A stretch of DNA of 60,664 nucleotides. It comes from Nonomuraea indica. GTDB taxonomy: Bacteria > Actinomycetota > Actinomycetes > Streptosporangiales > Streptosporangiaceae. Positions 7,896 through 16,588 of the stretch are shown here, piece by piece (within the stretch, counting starts at the first letter, position 1; each line of letters starts with the position of its first letter). Under the pieces are notes generated by a model. The model was not told the DNA's origin and did not search any database. It saw only the letters and a list, made by a program, of their open reading frames with translations. A program made the position numbers and the translations under genes. The DNA is taken from the NCBI RefSeq assembly GCF_002850745.1, contig NZ_KZ559482.1:1-60664 (forward strand), read 5' to 3'.

Positions 7896-9005
7896 TCAGG
7901 TGGGGGTGAGGGAGCAGGGGGCCGGGTGGGCCTGAGGCTCCTGGTCGAGGAGGGCGAACAAGGGGAGCAGCCAGCCGGCATGGGGCGCGCCCATGGCCGT
8001 GTCGAGCTCGGCCGGGGTCGGCAGGCGACCGCTGAGCGTGCCCGGCGACAGCAGGCTCTGCAGCGCGTGCATGAGCAGGTTGGCCATGGAGTAGCCGGGG
8101 TCGATGGCCAGGGCGCGCTCGAGTGCGATGGTGGCCTGGGTGCTGTCGCCGCCGAGCCAGGCCGCCATGGCGAACAGCGTCGCGGCGGGCGGGGCGAAGC
8201 GGGGCTCCAGCCGGCGCATGAGGTCCTTCCACAGGCCGGTGTGGGAGTCTTCCATGAGGGTCCAGGCTTCGTCACGGACCCGGATCACCGCCAGGTCGAG
8301 GCCGATGCGGGCCGCCTCGGCGTCGTCGATCCGCCCGCCGCCGGCATGGACGGCGAGTGCCGCCCGGACGCGGGCGAGGCCACGGTCGACGAAGTCCCTC
8401 GCGAACGCGTCGGCCCCCGCACCCGACCGCCCGGCCGCCGCCAGCCCCGCGCGCACGTCGGCGACGACCTCGGCCGTGGCACGGCGCATCGCCACCCGGA
8501 CGGGGCCCGTGACGGGCGCGATGGTGTGCTCGAGGGCCCGGCGGTCGGGCAGCGCGACCATGCCGCGGACGGTCGCCTCGGCGGCGACCCGGCTGGCGAC
8601 CGGGTCGTAGGGGGTGCCCTGCGGCGGGCAGCAGCCGGGGATGTCGCAGATGTAGGACCAGTAGCGGGACTCGTGGGCGCGCAACGCCTCCTCGACCTGG
8701 ACCCCCGCCTTCGCCGCCTCGGCCCGCGCCTCGTCCACCGCGGGGGTGACCCGCTCGCCGGGACCGTAGCCGACGACCACGATCCGCGTGACCCCCTCCC
8801 GCGCGAACAGCGAGCCCAGGGGCGCGAGCGCGCCGGCGGGGAACGGGAGGCTCCACCTGACGGCCACCTGGGCCCGGCCGCGGCCGGTGAGGCCGACGAC
8901 GACGAGGCTGTCGGTCGGATGGAAACCCACCAGGTAGGGCACGGCGGCCAGGATGTCGGCGGGGCTGGTCAGGGTGAGGCCGGGGTCGGACGTGTTGGTC
9001 GTCAT
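7896..9005 (-). CDS. DUF4192 domain-containing protein
   Basis: About 369 residues. The N-terminus matches the actinobacterial DUF4192 family: LTSPADILAAVPYLVGFHP, then DSLVVVGLTGRG. The IVVVGYGPGERV strand-loop, the ESRYWSYICDIPGCCPPQG Cys-containing stretch (about residues 110-130), and a C-terminal tetratricopeptide-like tail (ATLFAMAAWLGGDSTQA, LERALAIDPGYSMANLL) follow. The family is of unknown function and cytoplasmic. The ATG at 9005 is preferred to the in-frame start at 9038 because family similarity begins just after it. Confidence 0.8.
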   Translation of the reverse strand: MTTNTSDPGLTLTSPADILAAVPYLVGFHPTDSLVVVGLTGRGRAQVAVRWSLPFPAGALAPLGSLFAREGVTRIVVVGYGPGERVTPAVDEARAEAAKAGVQVEEALRAHESRYWSYICDIPGCCPPQGTPYDPVASRVAAEATVRGMVALPDRRALEHTIAPVTGPVRVAMRRATAEVVADVRAGLAAAGRSGAGADAFARDFVDRGLARVRAALAVHAGGGRIDDAEAARIGLDLAVIRVRDEAWTLMEDSHTGLWKDLMRRLEPRFAPPAATLFAMAAWLGGDSTQATIALERALAIDPGYSMANLLMHALQSLLSPGTLSGRLPTPAELDTAMGAPHAGWLLPLFALLDQEPQAHPAPCSLTPT

Positions 9006-9110
9006 GGGCACGAGGGTGCCGGGTACGCGGGTGGCCACGCGGGGCCGAATGCGGTTCTGGGGATGACGCGAGGCTTTCGCTGCCGGCCTGTGGACGCGTC
9101 ACCCCACGGG

Positions 9111-9240
9111 CTCCGGACAAGCCGCCCGCACGACTGCGGGCGGAGCCGCCCCATGGCTCCGGACAAGCCGCCCGCACGACTGCGGACAAGCCGCCCCATG
9201 GCTCCGGACAAGCCGCCCGCACGACTGCGGACAAGCCGCC
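9111..9240. repeat. 45-bp tandem repeats, three units
   Basis: Units start at 9111 (46 bp), 9157 (45 bp) and 9202 (truncated, about 39 bp), each opening with CTCCGGACAAGCCGCCCGCA and carrying an inner second copy of GGACAAGCCGCC. They lie wholly between DUF4192 and the EI24 protein and do not encode a supported protein. Confidence 0.8.
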
Positions 9241-9257
9241 GTACGTGACAGGAGCGG

Positions 9258-9998
9258 TCAGGTGGCCGGGTGCGGGGAGAGGCGGTCGCGGACCATGAGA
9301 GCGGCGCCCGCGACCGCGGCCGGCATCAGCACGACCGACACCAGCGGCACCAGGAACAGCAGGAACACCCCCACCCCGAAGCCGAGCGCCGTCGACTTGT
9401 TCCCCCGGAGCAGGGCGAAGCGCTGCTTGCGCGCCATCCCCCGGCGTTCGAGGGCGAGGGTCGTCAGCTCCACGGTGAGGAAGAAGCCCGACACCGCGGC
9501 CCCCAGCACCGGCACCACCGTCTGCCCCACCACGGGAACGAAGCCCAGCACGAACAGCGGAGCCGTGAACAGCAGCACGTAGCCCAGCGTGACCAGGCTG
9601 TCCCTGATGGACCGCGGCAGGGAGCGCCACCACGGCTCGTCGACCTCGCCGGGCAGCGGATCCACGGCCCCGGAGAGCTTCTCGTAGAACGGGTCGCCGA
9701 TCGCCAGCGTCACCGCCGTGAACGTCACCACGGACAGTGCCAGGCCGCCGAGGAACAGCGCGATCGCCACCGTCACCCGGAACGCCTCGCGCCACGCCCA
9801 CGTGTCGGCGAACGGCGTGAAGGTCTCCGCGAGCGACAGCGCGTTGGTCCCCAGGTAGATCAGCGCCGCGGCGTAGACGGCGAAAGCGATCACCGCGGGG
9901 ATCAGCCCGAACAGCCACCAGCGGCCGTTCGCGGCCACCCACCTCATCCCCTGGAAGAAGAAGCCCACGCCCGCCAGGAAGTCACGCACTGATCGCAT
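9258..9998 (-). CDS. EI24 / CysZ-like membrane protein
   Basis: 246 residues with about five hydrophobic segments. The N-terminal FLAGVGFFFQGMRWV, the GDPFYEKL motif after the second or third membrane segment (about residues 99-106), and the GFVPVVGQTVVPVLGAAV re-entrant segment (about 153-170) match the EI24/CysZ family. CysZ proteins carry sulfate; the role in actinobacteria is not established. The start ATG at 9998 has TAGCCT seven bases upstream (10006-10011), consistent with a leaderless transcript. It lies 10 bp after the Maf stop, which makes read-through possible. Confidence 0.8.
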   Translation of the reverse strand: MRSVRDFLAGVGFFFQGMRWVAANGRWWLFGLIPAVIAFAVYAAALIYLGTNALSLAETFTPFADTWAWREAFRVTVAIALFLGGLALSVVTFTAVTLAIGDPFYEKLSGAVDPLPGEVDEPWWRSLPRSIRDSLVTLGYVLLFTAPLFVLGFVPVVGQTVVPVLGAAVSGFFLTVELTTLALERRGMARKQRFALLRGNKSTALGFGVGVFLLFLVPLVSVVLMPAAVAGAALMVRDRLSPHPAT

Positions 9999-10005
9999 GC
10001 CCGGC

Positions 10006-10011
10006 AGGCTA
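10006..10011 (-). promoter_or_regulatory. Possible -10 (TAGCCT) seven bases before the EI24 gene
   Basis: TANNNT-type hexamer on the minus strand with seven bases to the ATG at 9998. It overlaps the stop region of the upstream Maf gene, so it would be an internal promoter. Confidence 0.3.
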
Positions 10012-10590
10012 GCGCCAGAACGACGTCACCGCGTAGCCGAGCTCCTCGAACAGGCGGCGCACCAGCGGCAGGGAGATGCCGAGGACGTTGCCGTGGTCGC
10101 CCTCGATGCTGTCGACGAACCACCCGCCGCGGCCCTCGATGCTGAACGCCCCGGCCAGCGCGAGCGGCTCGCCGGTGGCGGCGTAGGCGGCGATCTCCTC
10201 GTCGGTCGGCTGGCCGAACCGGATCACGGTGGTGGCCACCTCGGCCGCCTGCCTGCCCGCCGCCACGTCGACGACGCAGTGGCCGGTGACCAGGCGGCCG
10301 GTGCGGCCGCGCATGAGCCGCCACCGCTCGACCGCCTCGTCCTGGTCGGCGGGCTTGCCGTAGGGGCGCCCGTCCAGCTCCAGGATCGAGTCGCAGCCGA
10401 TGACCAGCCCTTCGTCCAGCCCGCTCGTGACCGCCGCCGCCTTGGCCTTCGCCAGCACGAGGCTGAGCGCGGCCGGCGAATGGGCGGAGTAGGCGTCCTC
10501 GTCGACTCCGCTGACGATCACCTTGGGGTCGAGGCCGGCGCTGCGCAGCAGGGCGAGACGGGCGGGCGAGGCTGAGGCCAGAACGATCAC
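10009..10590 (-). CDS. maf: Maf-family nucleoside triphosphate pyrophosphatase
   Basis: 193 residues. Maf hallmarks are in order: VLASASPARLALLR at the N-terminus (substrate Ser/Arg loop), a VDEDAY segment, the catalytic-region Asp in IGCDSILELDG (about residues 63-73), GKPADQDEAVERW, and the C-terminal AGAFSIEGRGG and DGN-like VLGISLPLV segments. Maf enzymes hydrolyse dTTP/UTP or modified NTPs to the monophosphate plus pyrophosphate. The start is GTG 10590 with TAAGCT six bases upstream and no ribosome site, so it is probably leaderless. Confidence 0.9.
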   Translation of the reverse strand: MIVLASASPARLALLRSAGLDPKVIVSGVDEDAYSAHSPAALSLVLAKAKAAAVTSGLDEGLVIGCDSILELDGRPYGKPADQDEAVERWRLMRGRTGRLVTGHCVVDVAAGRQAAEVATTVIRFGQPTDEEIAAYAATGEPLALAGAFSIEGRGGWFVDSIEGDHGNVLGISLPLVRRLFEELGYAVTSFWR

Positions 10591-10596
10591 CGTCCC

Positions 10597-10602
10597 AGCT
10601 TA
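10597..10602 (-). promoter_or_regulatory. -10 element (TAAGCT) of maf, leaderless arrangement
   Basis: The minus-strand hexamer TAAGCT is followed by exactly six bases and the GTG start. No purine-rich ribosome site precedes the start. Confidence 0.45.
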
Positions 10603-10671
10603 CCGGTCACCACCCGGGCCGCCGCTCCAGGCCGCCGCCTGCCACGGGGGGGACGAGACGGCCGTGGGGCG

Positions 10672-11388
10672 TCACGGGGGGAGCGGCTCGCCGTGGACGC
10701 CGGTCGTGCCGGGGAGGATCTCACCGTACGGGCCGGCGCCGCCCGGCAGGGACTCGCCGTACGGACCGGCGCCGCCCGGCAGGGGCTCGCCGTACGGGCC
10801 GCCGCCCGGCAGGGATTCGCCGTACGGGCCGGTGCCGCCGGGCAGCGGGTTGCCGTAGCCGCGCTGGTACGCGGTCGGACCGTAGATGTCGGCCAGCAGG
10901 TCGTCCACCACGGTGCGCACCTCGTCGGGCAGGGCCTTGGACTCCTGGTCGATGAGGGTGGCCACCTCCTCGGCGTCCATGTCGTGGTCGCCGGCCAGGG
11001 TCGCCAGCAGGGTCATGACCATGGGGGCGGTGAGGGGGAGGATCTTCATGACGGCGGCGGGGTCGACACCGGCGAGGCGGGAGATCACGGTGGCGGCCTC
11101 CTCCATGCCGCGGCCGCCGAGGACGTGGCCGAGGATGTTCTGGCCGTCGCGCATGAGGGAGGCGACGTCGCCGTTGAAGGGGTCGGCGTCGGCGTGGTCG
11201 TCGAGGGCGGCGCGCAGCGCCTCCGCGCCGTCGAGGTCGCGGGTGTTGCGCGCGAGGCCGCCGACGATGGTGCCGGAGACGGTCTGGAGAACGAAGCGCG
11301 CGGTGTGCTGGTCGGTGCCGAGCATCCCGGCGAGCTGTTCCATGCCGGGGTCGCCGAGCCGGGCGAGAAGCTCCTCGTGCAGTGTCAT
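10672..11388 (-). CDS. DUF937-like protein with a Pro/Gly repeat tail
   Basis: 238 residues. The N-terminal about 170 residues are helical: LHEELLARLGDPGMEQLAGML, read as two parts, then a Gly-rich QNILGHVLGGRG loop (about 88-99) and ISRLAGVDPAAVMKILPLTAPMV. This layout, with LG-like quasi-repeats around ILGHVLGG, is typical of DUF937 proteins. The tail (about 183-238) is four to five copies of an 11-residue unit of the type GEPLPGGAGPY, seen in the DNA as 33-bp near-repeats at 10720-10850. A GGGGGGACTCCC stretch before the start supplies a G-rich ribosome site. The function is unknown; it is probably cytoplasmic because no signal is seen. Confidence 0.7.
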   Translation of the reverse strand: MTLHEELLARLGDPGMEQLAGMLGTDQHTARFVLQTVSGTIVGGLARNTRDLDGAEALRAALDDHADADPFNGDVASLMRDGQNILGHVLGGRGMEEAATVISRLAGVDPAAVMKILPLTAPMVMTLLATLAGDHDMDAEEVATLIDQESKALPDEVRTVVDDLLADIYGPTAYQRGYGNPLPGGTGPYGESLPGGGPYGEPLPGGAGPYGESLPGGAGPYGEILPGTTGVHGEPLPP

Positions 11389-11475
11389 GGGAGTCCCCCC
11401 TTCTCTCCGGGGGGACTTCCCACCACTAAATCCCTCTATATCCCGATTTGCCCTAATTCTCGGGAAAGGCTGGCA

Positions 11476-13452
11476 CTAGGCGCCAGCCGGAACGCTCTCC
11501 CGCCCCAGCCTCGCCGCGGCGTAGGCGTCGGCCTCGTCGAGCGTCTCGTGCTCCAGCAGCGCCTCGACGATCGCGTCAAGCTTGTCGCGGTTGTCGCGCA
11601 GCACCTGGAGCGCCCGGTCGTAGCACTCGTCCACGATCCGCCGCGCCTCCTCGTCCACCAGCGCCAGGGTGGCGGGCGAGGCCTGCGGCTGCTGGCCGTC
11701 GGACGGCAGGATGGTCAGCGGGCCGACCTTCTGCGACATGCCCCAGCGGCCCACCATGCCGCGAGCGATCATGGTCACCTGTTCGAGGTCGTTCTCCACG
11801 CCGGTGGTGATCACCCCGAACACCACCTCCTCGGCCGCCATCCCGCCGAGCGCCCCGGCGATGCGCCCGCGGAGGTAGCGCTCGTCGTAGGCGTAGCGGT
11901 CGCTGTCGGGAGTGGAGAGCGTGACGCCGAGCGCCCGGCCCCGCGGAATGATCGAGATCTTCCTGACCGGGTCGGCGCCGGGCTGCAGCATGCCGAGCAG
12001 CGCGTGGCCCGCCTCGTGGTAGGCGGTGCGCCGGCGCTCCTCCTCGGGCATCACGATGCTGCGGGCGGCGCCGAGCTGGAGCTTCTCCAGCGCGTCGGTG
12101 AAGTCGACGCCGGTGACCTTCTCCTTGCCGCGCTTGGCGGCGAGCAGCGCCGCCTCGTTGACGAGGTTGGCGAGGTCGGCGCCGGTCATGCCGGGGGTGG
12201 TGCGGGCGATCTGCTCCAGGCTGACCGCCGCGTCCATCGGCACGCCCCGGGTGTGCACCCCGAGGATCGCGATGCGGCCGGCGGCGTCGGGCAGCCCGAC
12301 CTGGACCGTGCGGTCGAAGCGGCCGGGCCGCAGCAGGGCCGGGTCGAGCACCTCGGGCCGGTTGGTGGCGCCGATGACGATGACGCCCTCGGCGCCGGAG
12401 AAGCCGTCCATCTCGGTGAGGATCTGGTTGAGCGTCTGCTCGCGCTCGTCGTGACCGCCGATGCCGCCCGCGCCGCCACGCGCGCGGCCGATGGCGTCGA
12501 TCTCGTCGATGAACACGATGGACGGCGCCACCTTGCGCGCCTCCTCGAACAGGTCGCGCACCCGCGAGGCGCCCACGCCGACGATCATCTCGATGAACTC
12601 CGACGCGCTCGCGGAGAAGAACGGCACCTTCGCCTCGCCGGCGACCGCTCGGGCGAGCAGCGTCTTGCCGGTGCCGGGCGGACCGGCGAGCAGCACGCCC
12701 TTGGGCAGCTTGGCGCCGAGCCGGCGGTACTTGCCGGGATCCTTGAGGTAGTCGACGATCTCGACCAGCTCGTTCTCGACCTCGTCGATGCCCGCCACGT
12801 CCTCGAACGTGACCCGCACCTTGCCCGCCTCGACCGGCTTGGCGGCCTTCGACTTGCCGAGACCGCCCAGCCCGCCGCCGCCCATCATGCTGGCGCCGCG
12901 GCGCATGATCCAGATCCACAGCGCCGCGAGCAGCAGCACGGGCAGCAGCGACAGCAGCAGGTTGAGGAAGAAGCCGCGGCCACCGCCGATCGGCTCGGCC
13001 TTGATGTCCACACCGGCCGCCTGGAGCTGCTGCGAGAGCTGCTCGGTGTTGGCGAACGCCGGGATCTCGGTGGTGAACTGGGTGTAGGTCTGGTTGCCGC
13101 TGTCAGGGTCCTTGGCGGCGGTCCTCAGGTCACCCTCGACGGACAGGCCGGTGGCGTAGATCTGCTTGACGTTCTTGGTGTTCACCTGCTGGACGAACTG
13201 GGTGTAGGAGATGGTCTCCACCTGTCCGCTGTCGGTGAACGACGAGACCAGGAAGAACGCCGCGTACACCACGAAAAGAGTGGCGGCGAACCGCCACCAG
13301 TTGATCTTGGGTCGTCCGCCGGGGGTGCCGGGGAGTCCCTCGGCCCGCCACGGCGGCTTGGACTTGCCCTTGCTGTCGGACGCCTTCGGCGTCCCGGTGC
13401 GACGGTCCGGCGGCTGCGGCGTCTCCGAGCGTTCCACGGCGTCACTCCCCAC
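11476..13452 (-). CDS. ftsH: FtsH-type ATP-dependent zinc metalloprotease
   Basis: 658 residues, close to the family norm. After a Pro/Lys-rich cytoplasmic start, a transmembrane helix (about 52-72), an extracytoplasmic domain and a second helix (about 163-184) anchor the protein. The AAA module has Walker A GPPGTGKT (about 254-261), Walker B VFIDEIDAIG and the second region of homology (TNRPEVLDPALLRPGRFDR). The peptidase site HEAGH is at about 479-483, with the downstream Asp in the EEVVFG...ENDLEQ region. It degrades misfolded membrane and regulatory proteins at the cytoplasmic face of the membrane. The start is GTG. A gene with a TM segment starts upstream on the same strand. Confidence 0.95.
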   Translation of the reverse strand: MGSDAVERSETPQPPDRRTGTPKASDSKGKSKPPWRAEGLPGTPGGRPKINWWRFAATLFVVYAAFFLVSSFTDSGQVETISYTQFVQQVNTKNVKQIYATGLSVEGDLRTAAKDPDSGNQTYTQFTTEIPAFANTEQLSQQLQAAGVDIKAEPIGGGRGFFLNLLLSLLPVLLLAALWIWIMRRGASMMGGGGLGGLGKSKAAKPVEAGKVRVTFEDVAGIDEVENELVEIVDYLKDPGKYRRLGAKLPKGVLLAGPPGTGKTLLARAVAGEAKVPFFSASASEFIEMIVGVGASRVRDLFEEARKVAPSIVFIDEIDAIGRARGGAGGIGGHDEREQTLNQILTEMDGFSGAEGVIVIGATNRPEVLDPALLRPGRFDRTVQVGLPDAAGRIAILGVHTRGVPMDAAVSLEQIARTTPGMTGADLANLVNEAALLAAKRGKEKVTGVDFTDALEKLQLGAARSIVMPEEERRRTAYHEAGHALLGMLQPGADPVRKISIIPRGRALGVTLSTPDSDRYAYDERYLRGRIAGALGGMAAEEVVFGVITTGVENDLEQVTMIARGMVGRWGMSQKVGPLTILPSDGQQPQASPATLALVDEEARRIVDECYDRALQVLRDNRDKLDAIVEALLEHETLDEADAYAAARLGRESVPAGA

Positions 13453-13472
13453 ATCGCCGCAATAATGATCTT

Positions 13473-14429
13473 CTACCCTAGGGCACGGACTCCGGACACG
13501 ACGCTGGTGATGTCGCGCCAGCGCTTCTTCTGTGCGTCAGGCACTGACACGAACGCCAGACCGGGCTTGGACATTCCCCCGTCGACCACGGCCACCGCCG
13601 CCCGCGAGGACCGCTTGCCGTAAGTGACCTGGTAGACGAGCATCCAACCGTCCTTGACCGGCTGCGAGGCCATCCACCTGACCTTGGCGCCCTTCGGGTG
13701 GTGGTTGAGCGTCCAGCGGGCGGCCAGCAGCGCCGTGTCACGCGGGTGCTCCTGCGCCTCGATGGGGAGCGGGCAGGTCGCGATCGTGCCGCGCAGCGCC
13801 GAGCCGCGCGTCTTGGGGAGCACCTGCCTGCTGGTGAACGGGGCCGGCCCGTACGTCTTCCACGGACGACCCAGCCGGGGTACGGCCAGCCCGCTCCGCC
13901 GGTCCCTGATGACGTGCTTGCCGGCGGCGCCCAGGGAGATGCGCCGCACCTTGGCGGGCAGCCGCGGCAGGCGGGCGTCGGCGTACAGGGCTTCCATGGC
14001 CGTGTACCCGGGCGCCAGCGACGTTCCGGGGGTGGGCGTGGGCCGGGGAGTGGCCGACGCGACACTGCCGGAGGAGGCGGGCCCGGTGGGATCCGGCGAG
14101 GCGGCGGGAGCGGAGCCGATCGGGGTGGCGCCGGCGGTGGCCGCGACCGCCTGTGGCGTGGCCGAGGCGGCGGGGGCGGGGCCGGACGAGGACGGCGGGG
14201 TCGACGGCGCGGTGATCGGCCCCGCGGCGACCTCGTCCGGCTCCTGCGGGAGCACGAGGACCAGCGCGACGGCGGCGACCACCACCGTCACGACCACGGC
14301 CAGCCCCCGGTAGATGACCCGCATCGGCAGATCGCCGATCCGGGAACGCCTCGGCGGCGAGGCGGGGGTCGCCGGTCTCACGGCGTTGTTCCCACCAGCA
14401 CCATCGGTCCCAACTTCCCCATCGAGCAC
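13473..14429 (-). CDS. Membrane-anchored hypothetical protein with Pro/Ala/Ser linker
   Basis: About 318 residues. A short basic cytoplasmic segment (PPRRSRIGDLPMRVIYRG) leads into one transmembrane helix (LAVVVTVVVAAVALVLVLP, about residues 44-62). A linker of some 90 residues rich in Pro/Ala/Ser/Thr follows, and then a globular extracellular domain (about 165-318) with repeated Trp/Lys-rich strands (WTLNHHPKGAKVRWMASQPV). I do not recognise the domain. A start at GTG 14429 is preferred to the in-frame ATG at 14447 because TACGCT sits exactly six bases upstream of the GTG. Its stop lies 20 bp before the ftsH start, so ftsH may be co-transcribed. Confidence 0.65.
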   Translation of the reverse strand: MLDGEVGTDGAGGNNAVRPATPASPPRRSRIGDLPMRVIYRGLAVVVTVVVAAVALVLVLPQEPDEVAAGPITAPSTPPSSSGPAPAASATPQAVAATAGATPIGSAPAASPDPTGPASSGSVASATPRPTPTPGTSLAPGYTAMEALYADARLPRLPAKVRRISLGAAGKHVIRDRRSGLAVPRLGRPWKTYGPAPFTSRQVLPKTRGSALRGTIATCPLPIEAQEHPRDTALLAARWTLNHHPKGAKVRWMASQPVKDGWMLVYQVTYGKRSSRAAVAVVDGGMSKPGLAFVSVPDAQKKRWRDITSVVSGVRALG

Positions 14430-14435
14430 GACGGG

Positions 14436-14441
14436 AGCGTA
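14436..14441 (-). promoter_or_regulatory. -10 element (TACGCT), leaderless arrangement
   Basis: Minus-strand TACGCT followed by six bases and GTG 14429. The same hexamer and near-identical spacing recur in front of the genes at 40057, 53360 and 60121 in this window. Confidence 0.45.
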
Positions 14442-14589
14442 CGACATATCCAGCCATTCCGCTTATGAAGCAACCGAAGTGCAATCATGAGGGCCCGGGA
14501 ACAGGTGGAACGTGGTCAACGACAGCCCGTCTCCTGCCCGGATCACTCCGGCAAGCGGAGGGCCCGGCCCCTCTGACCGGCCGCGGTCT

Positions 14590-15255
14590 TCAGGAACGCG
14601 CCAGGCGCCCGTACAGCCACGGCGCCTCGGCCACGAACGTGCACGAGCCCGGCTCGATCTCGGTGAACCCGGCGTCGCGCACGACGGGCAGCCCCGCCGC
14701 GACCTTGGCCGCGAAGTCGCCGGAGCCGGCGGTGCGCACGCGGACGGTCAGGCCGGCGGCCCGCCAGGCGTCGCGCTCGGCGGGGCCGCCGGCCCACCAG
14801 GCGAGCTGGGCGGCGTGCCCGGCCTGGGCCATGGCCTTGCCCGCCGACATGGCCAGGCCGGGGTTCTCCCACAGGACGGGCGGCCCGGCCTCGACCGGGC
14901 CGGGGTCGGCCGAGTCGGTCAGCTCGGTGCCCGACACCTGCAGCCGCGCCAGGTCGCGCGGCCAGTCGTCGAGCGGCACGGGCGGGTGGACGCGGACCTC
15001 GGCCGTGCGGTGCAGGAGGGTACGGCCGGGCAGCGCGACCGCCCGCCGCCACTCGGCGCCCCTGGCCCGGCGCACCACCTTGCGGATCTTGCCGGTGGAC
15101 TCCCAGGCACGCACCTGGTCCGCCCACTCCCCCGGATCGTCGAGCAGGCCCAGCACGGCCATCGCCGCCGCCTCCAGCGCGTCGGTGCGCTCGGGCGGCG
15201 CGGTCCTCTCGATCCGCACCACGAGGGGCAGGACCATCAGCTCGGTGTCGTTCAT
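14590..15255 (-). CDS. Pth2-like peptidyl-tRNA hydrolase domain protein
   Basis: 221 residues. The C-terminal half contains LAMSAGKAMAQAGHAAQLAW (about residues 147-166), the nucleotide-like signature of the Pth2/PTRHD fold (GKxxAQxxHA). Pth2 enzymes cleave peptidyl-tRNA; proteins of this longer actinobacterial type are annotated as aminoacyl- or peptidyl-tRNA hydrolases without direct proof. The N-terminal half (VVRIERTAPPERTDALEAAA) is family specific. The start ATG overlaps the stop of the MFS gene (ATGA), so it is the second gene of that operon. Confidence 0.75.
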   Translation of the reverse strand: MNDTELMVLPLVVRIERTAPPERTDALEAAAMAVLGLLDDPGEWADQVRAWESTGKIRKVVRRARGAEWRRAVALPGRTLLHRTAEVRVHPPVPLDDWPRDLARLQVSGTELTDSADPGPVEAGPPVLWENPGLAMSAGKAMAQAGHAAQLAWWAGGPAERDAWRAAGLTVRVRTAGSGDFAAKVAAGLPVVRDAGFTEIEPGSCTFVAEAPWLYGRLARS

Positions 15256-16517
15256 CGGGTCCCAGCATGCCTGATGGCCAGCGACATGGCGGCGGCGGCC
15301 AGGCACAGCAGGCCGGCGGCGTACCAGGCGAGGTCGTAGGCGCCCAGGTGGTCGCGGGTGAGGCCGGCTCCGACGGCGGCGACGGCGGCGCCCACCTGGT
15401 GGGAGCCGAAGACCCAGCCGAAGACCACGGCCCCGTCCGGCCCGTAGATCCGGCGGCACAGCGCGACGGTCGGCGGCACGGTCGCCACCCAGTCGAGCCC
15501 GTAGAAGACGATGAAGATGAGCATGCTGGGCTCGGCGGTGGCCGCGAACAGGCCCGGCAGCACCATCAGCGACAGGCCGCGCAACCCGTAGTAGACGCCG
15601 AGCAGCACCTTGGGGTCCATCCGGTCGCTGAGCCAGCCGGAGGCGACCGTGCCCGCCACGTCGAAGATCCCGATGATCGCGAGCAGTCCGGCGGCGGTCG
15701 GCTCGGACATGCCGTGGTCGTGCGCGGCGGGTATGAAGTGGGTGCCGACCAGGCCGTTCGTGCTGGCGCCGCAGATGGCGAAACCGCCGGCGAGATACCA
15801 GAACGGGCGGGTACGGGCCGCCGAGCGCAGCACGCCCAGAGCGCGGGCGGCCGCGTTGCCCGTGGCGGGGACGCGGCGGGTTGCACCGGGGCCCGCGCCG
15901 AGGGCGGTCAGGCCCACGTCCTCGGGGTGGTCGCGCAGCAGCCACCAGACGAACGGCACCACGGCGAGGGCGGCCCCCGCCACGGTCAACGAGGCCACCC
16001 GCCAGCCGGGGCCGGTGGCGAGCCAGGCGAGCACGGGCAGGAAGACGAGCTGCCCGGTGGCGCCCGCGGCGGTGAGCACGCCGGTGACCAGACCGCGATG
16101 CCGGACGAACCAGCGGTCGGTCACCGTCGCCACGAACACCAGCGCCATCGAACCGGTGCCGAGGCCCACGAGGACGCCCCACAGCAGCAGGAGCTGCCAG
16201 CTCGCCGTCATCCAGACGGTGAGCCCGCTGCCCGCGGCGACGAGCAGCAGGGCGCAGGCGACCACCCGGCGCATCCCGAAGCGGTCCATGAGCGCCGCGG
16301 CGAACGGCGCGGTGAGCCCGTAGAGGACCAGGTTGACCGACACCGCCAGGGAGATCGTGCCGGTCGTCCAGCCGAACTCCTCCCGCAGCGGGTTGATCAG
16401 CACGCCGGGAGTGGCGCGGAAGCCCGCCGCGCCCAGGATGGCCACGAACGCGACGGCGGCCACGAGCCAGGCGCGGTGCAGCCGCCTCGTGCGGCCGGGG
16501 ATGGTGCTCGACGTCAT
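15252..16517 (-). CDS. Major facilitator superfamily transporter
   Basis: About 421 residues with 12 predicted membrane helices. The motif-A-like loops APFAAALMDRFGMRR (between helices 2 and 3) and SGWLSDRMDPK (between helices 8 and 9) identify the superfamily. PGVLINPLREEFGW near helix 1 resembles the oxalate/formate-antiporter-like and monocarboxylate branch. The substrate is unknown. The ATG at 16517 is chosen because AGGA lies eight bases upstream; in-frame ATG 16526 and 16631 are less well supported. It is divergent from the GlxA-type regulator (72 bp apart), which may control it, and overlaps the Pth2-like gene. Confidence 0.8.
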   Translation of the reverse strand: MTSSTIPGRTRRLHRAWLVAAVAFVAILGAAGFRATPGVLINPLREEFGWTTGTISLAVSVNLVLYGLTAPFAAALMDRFGMRRVVACALLLVAAGSGLTVWMTASWQLLLLWGVLVGLGTGSMALVFVATVTDRWFVRHRGLVTGVLTAAGATGQLVFLPVLAWLATGPGWRVASLTVAGAALAVVPFVWWLLRDHPEDVGLTALGAGPGATRRVPATGNAAARALGVLRSAARTRPFWYLAGGFAICGASTNGLVGTHFIPAAHDHGMSEPTAAGLLAIIGIFDVAGTVASGWLSDRMDPKVLLGVYYGLRGLSLMVLPGLFAATAEPSMLIFIVFYGLDWVATVPPTVALCRRIYGPDGAVVFGWVFGSHQVGAAVAAVGAGLTRDHLGAYDLAWYAAGLLCLAAAAMSLAIRHAGTR

Positions 16518-16588
16518 GGGTGACATCCTGCTGGCGGGCGGGGCGCCGGGCGAGTGGCCGGAGAGCCATGATGTGAAAGAATCCGGCC

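Noticed and set aside
10693..13623. 976-residue plus-strand frame over the DUF937-like and ftsH genes
   Set aside because: Both minus-strand genes are clearly recognisable (FtsH motifs intact); the plus frame has only His/Val/Gly/Arg-rich filler.
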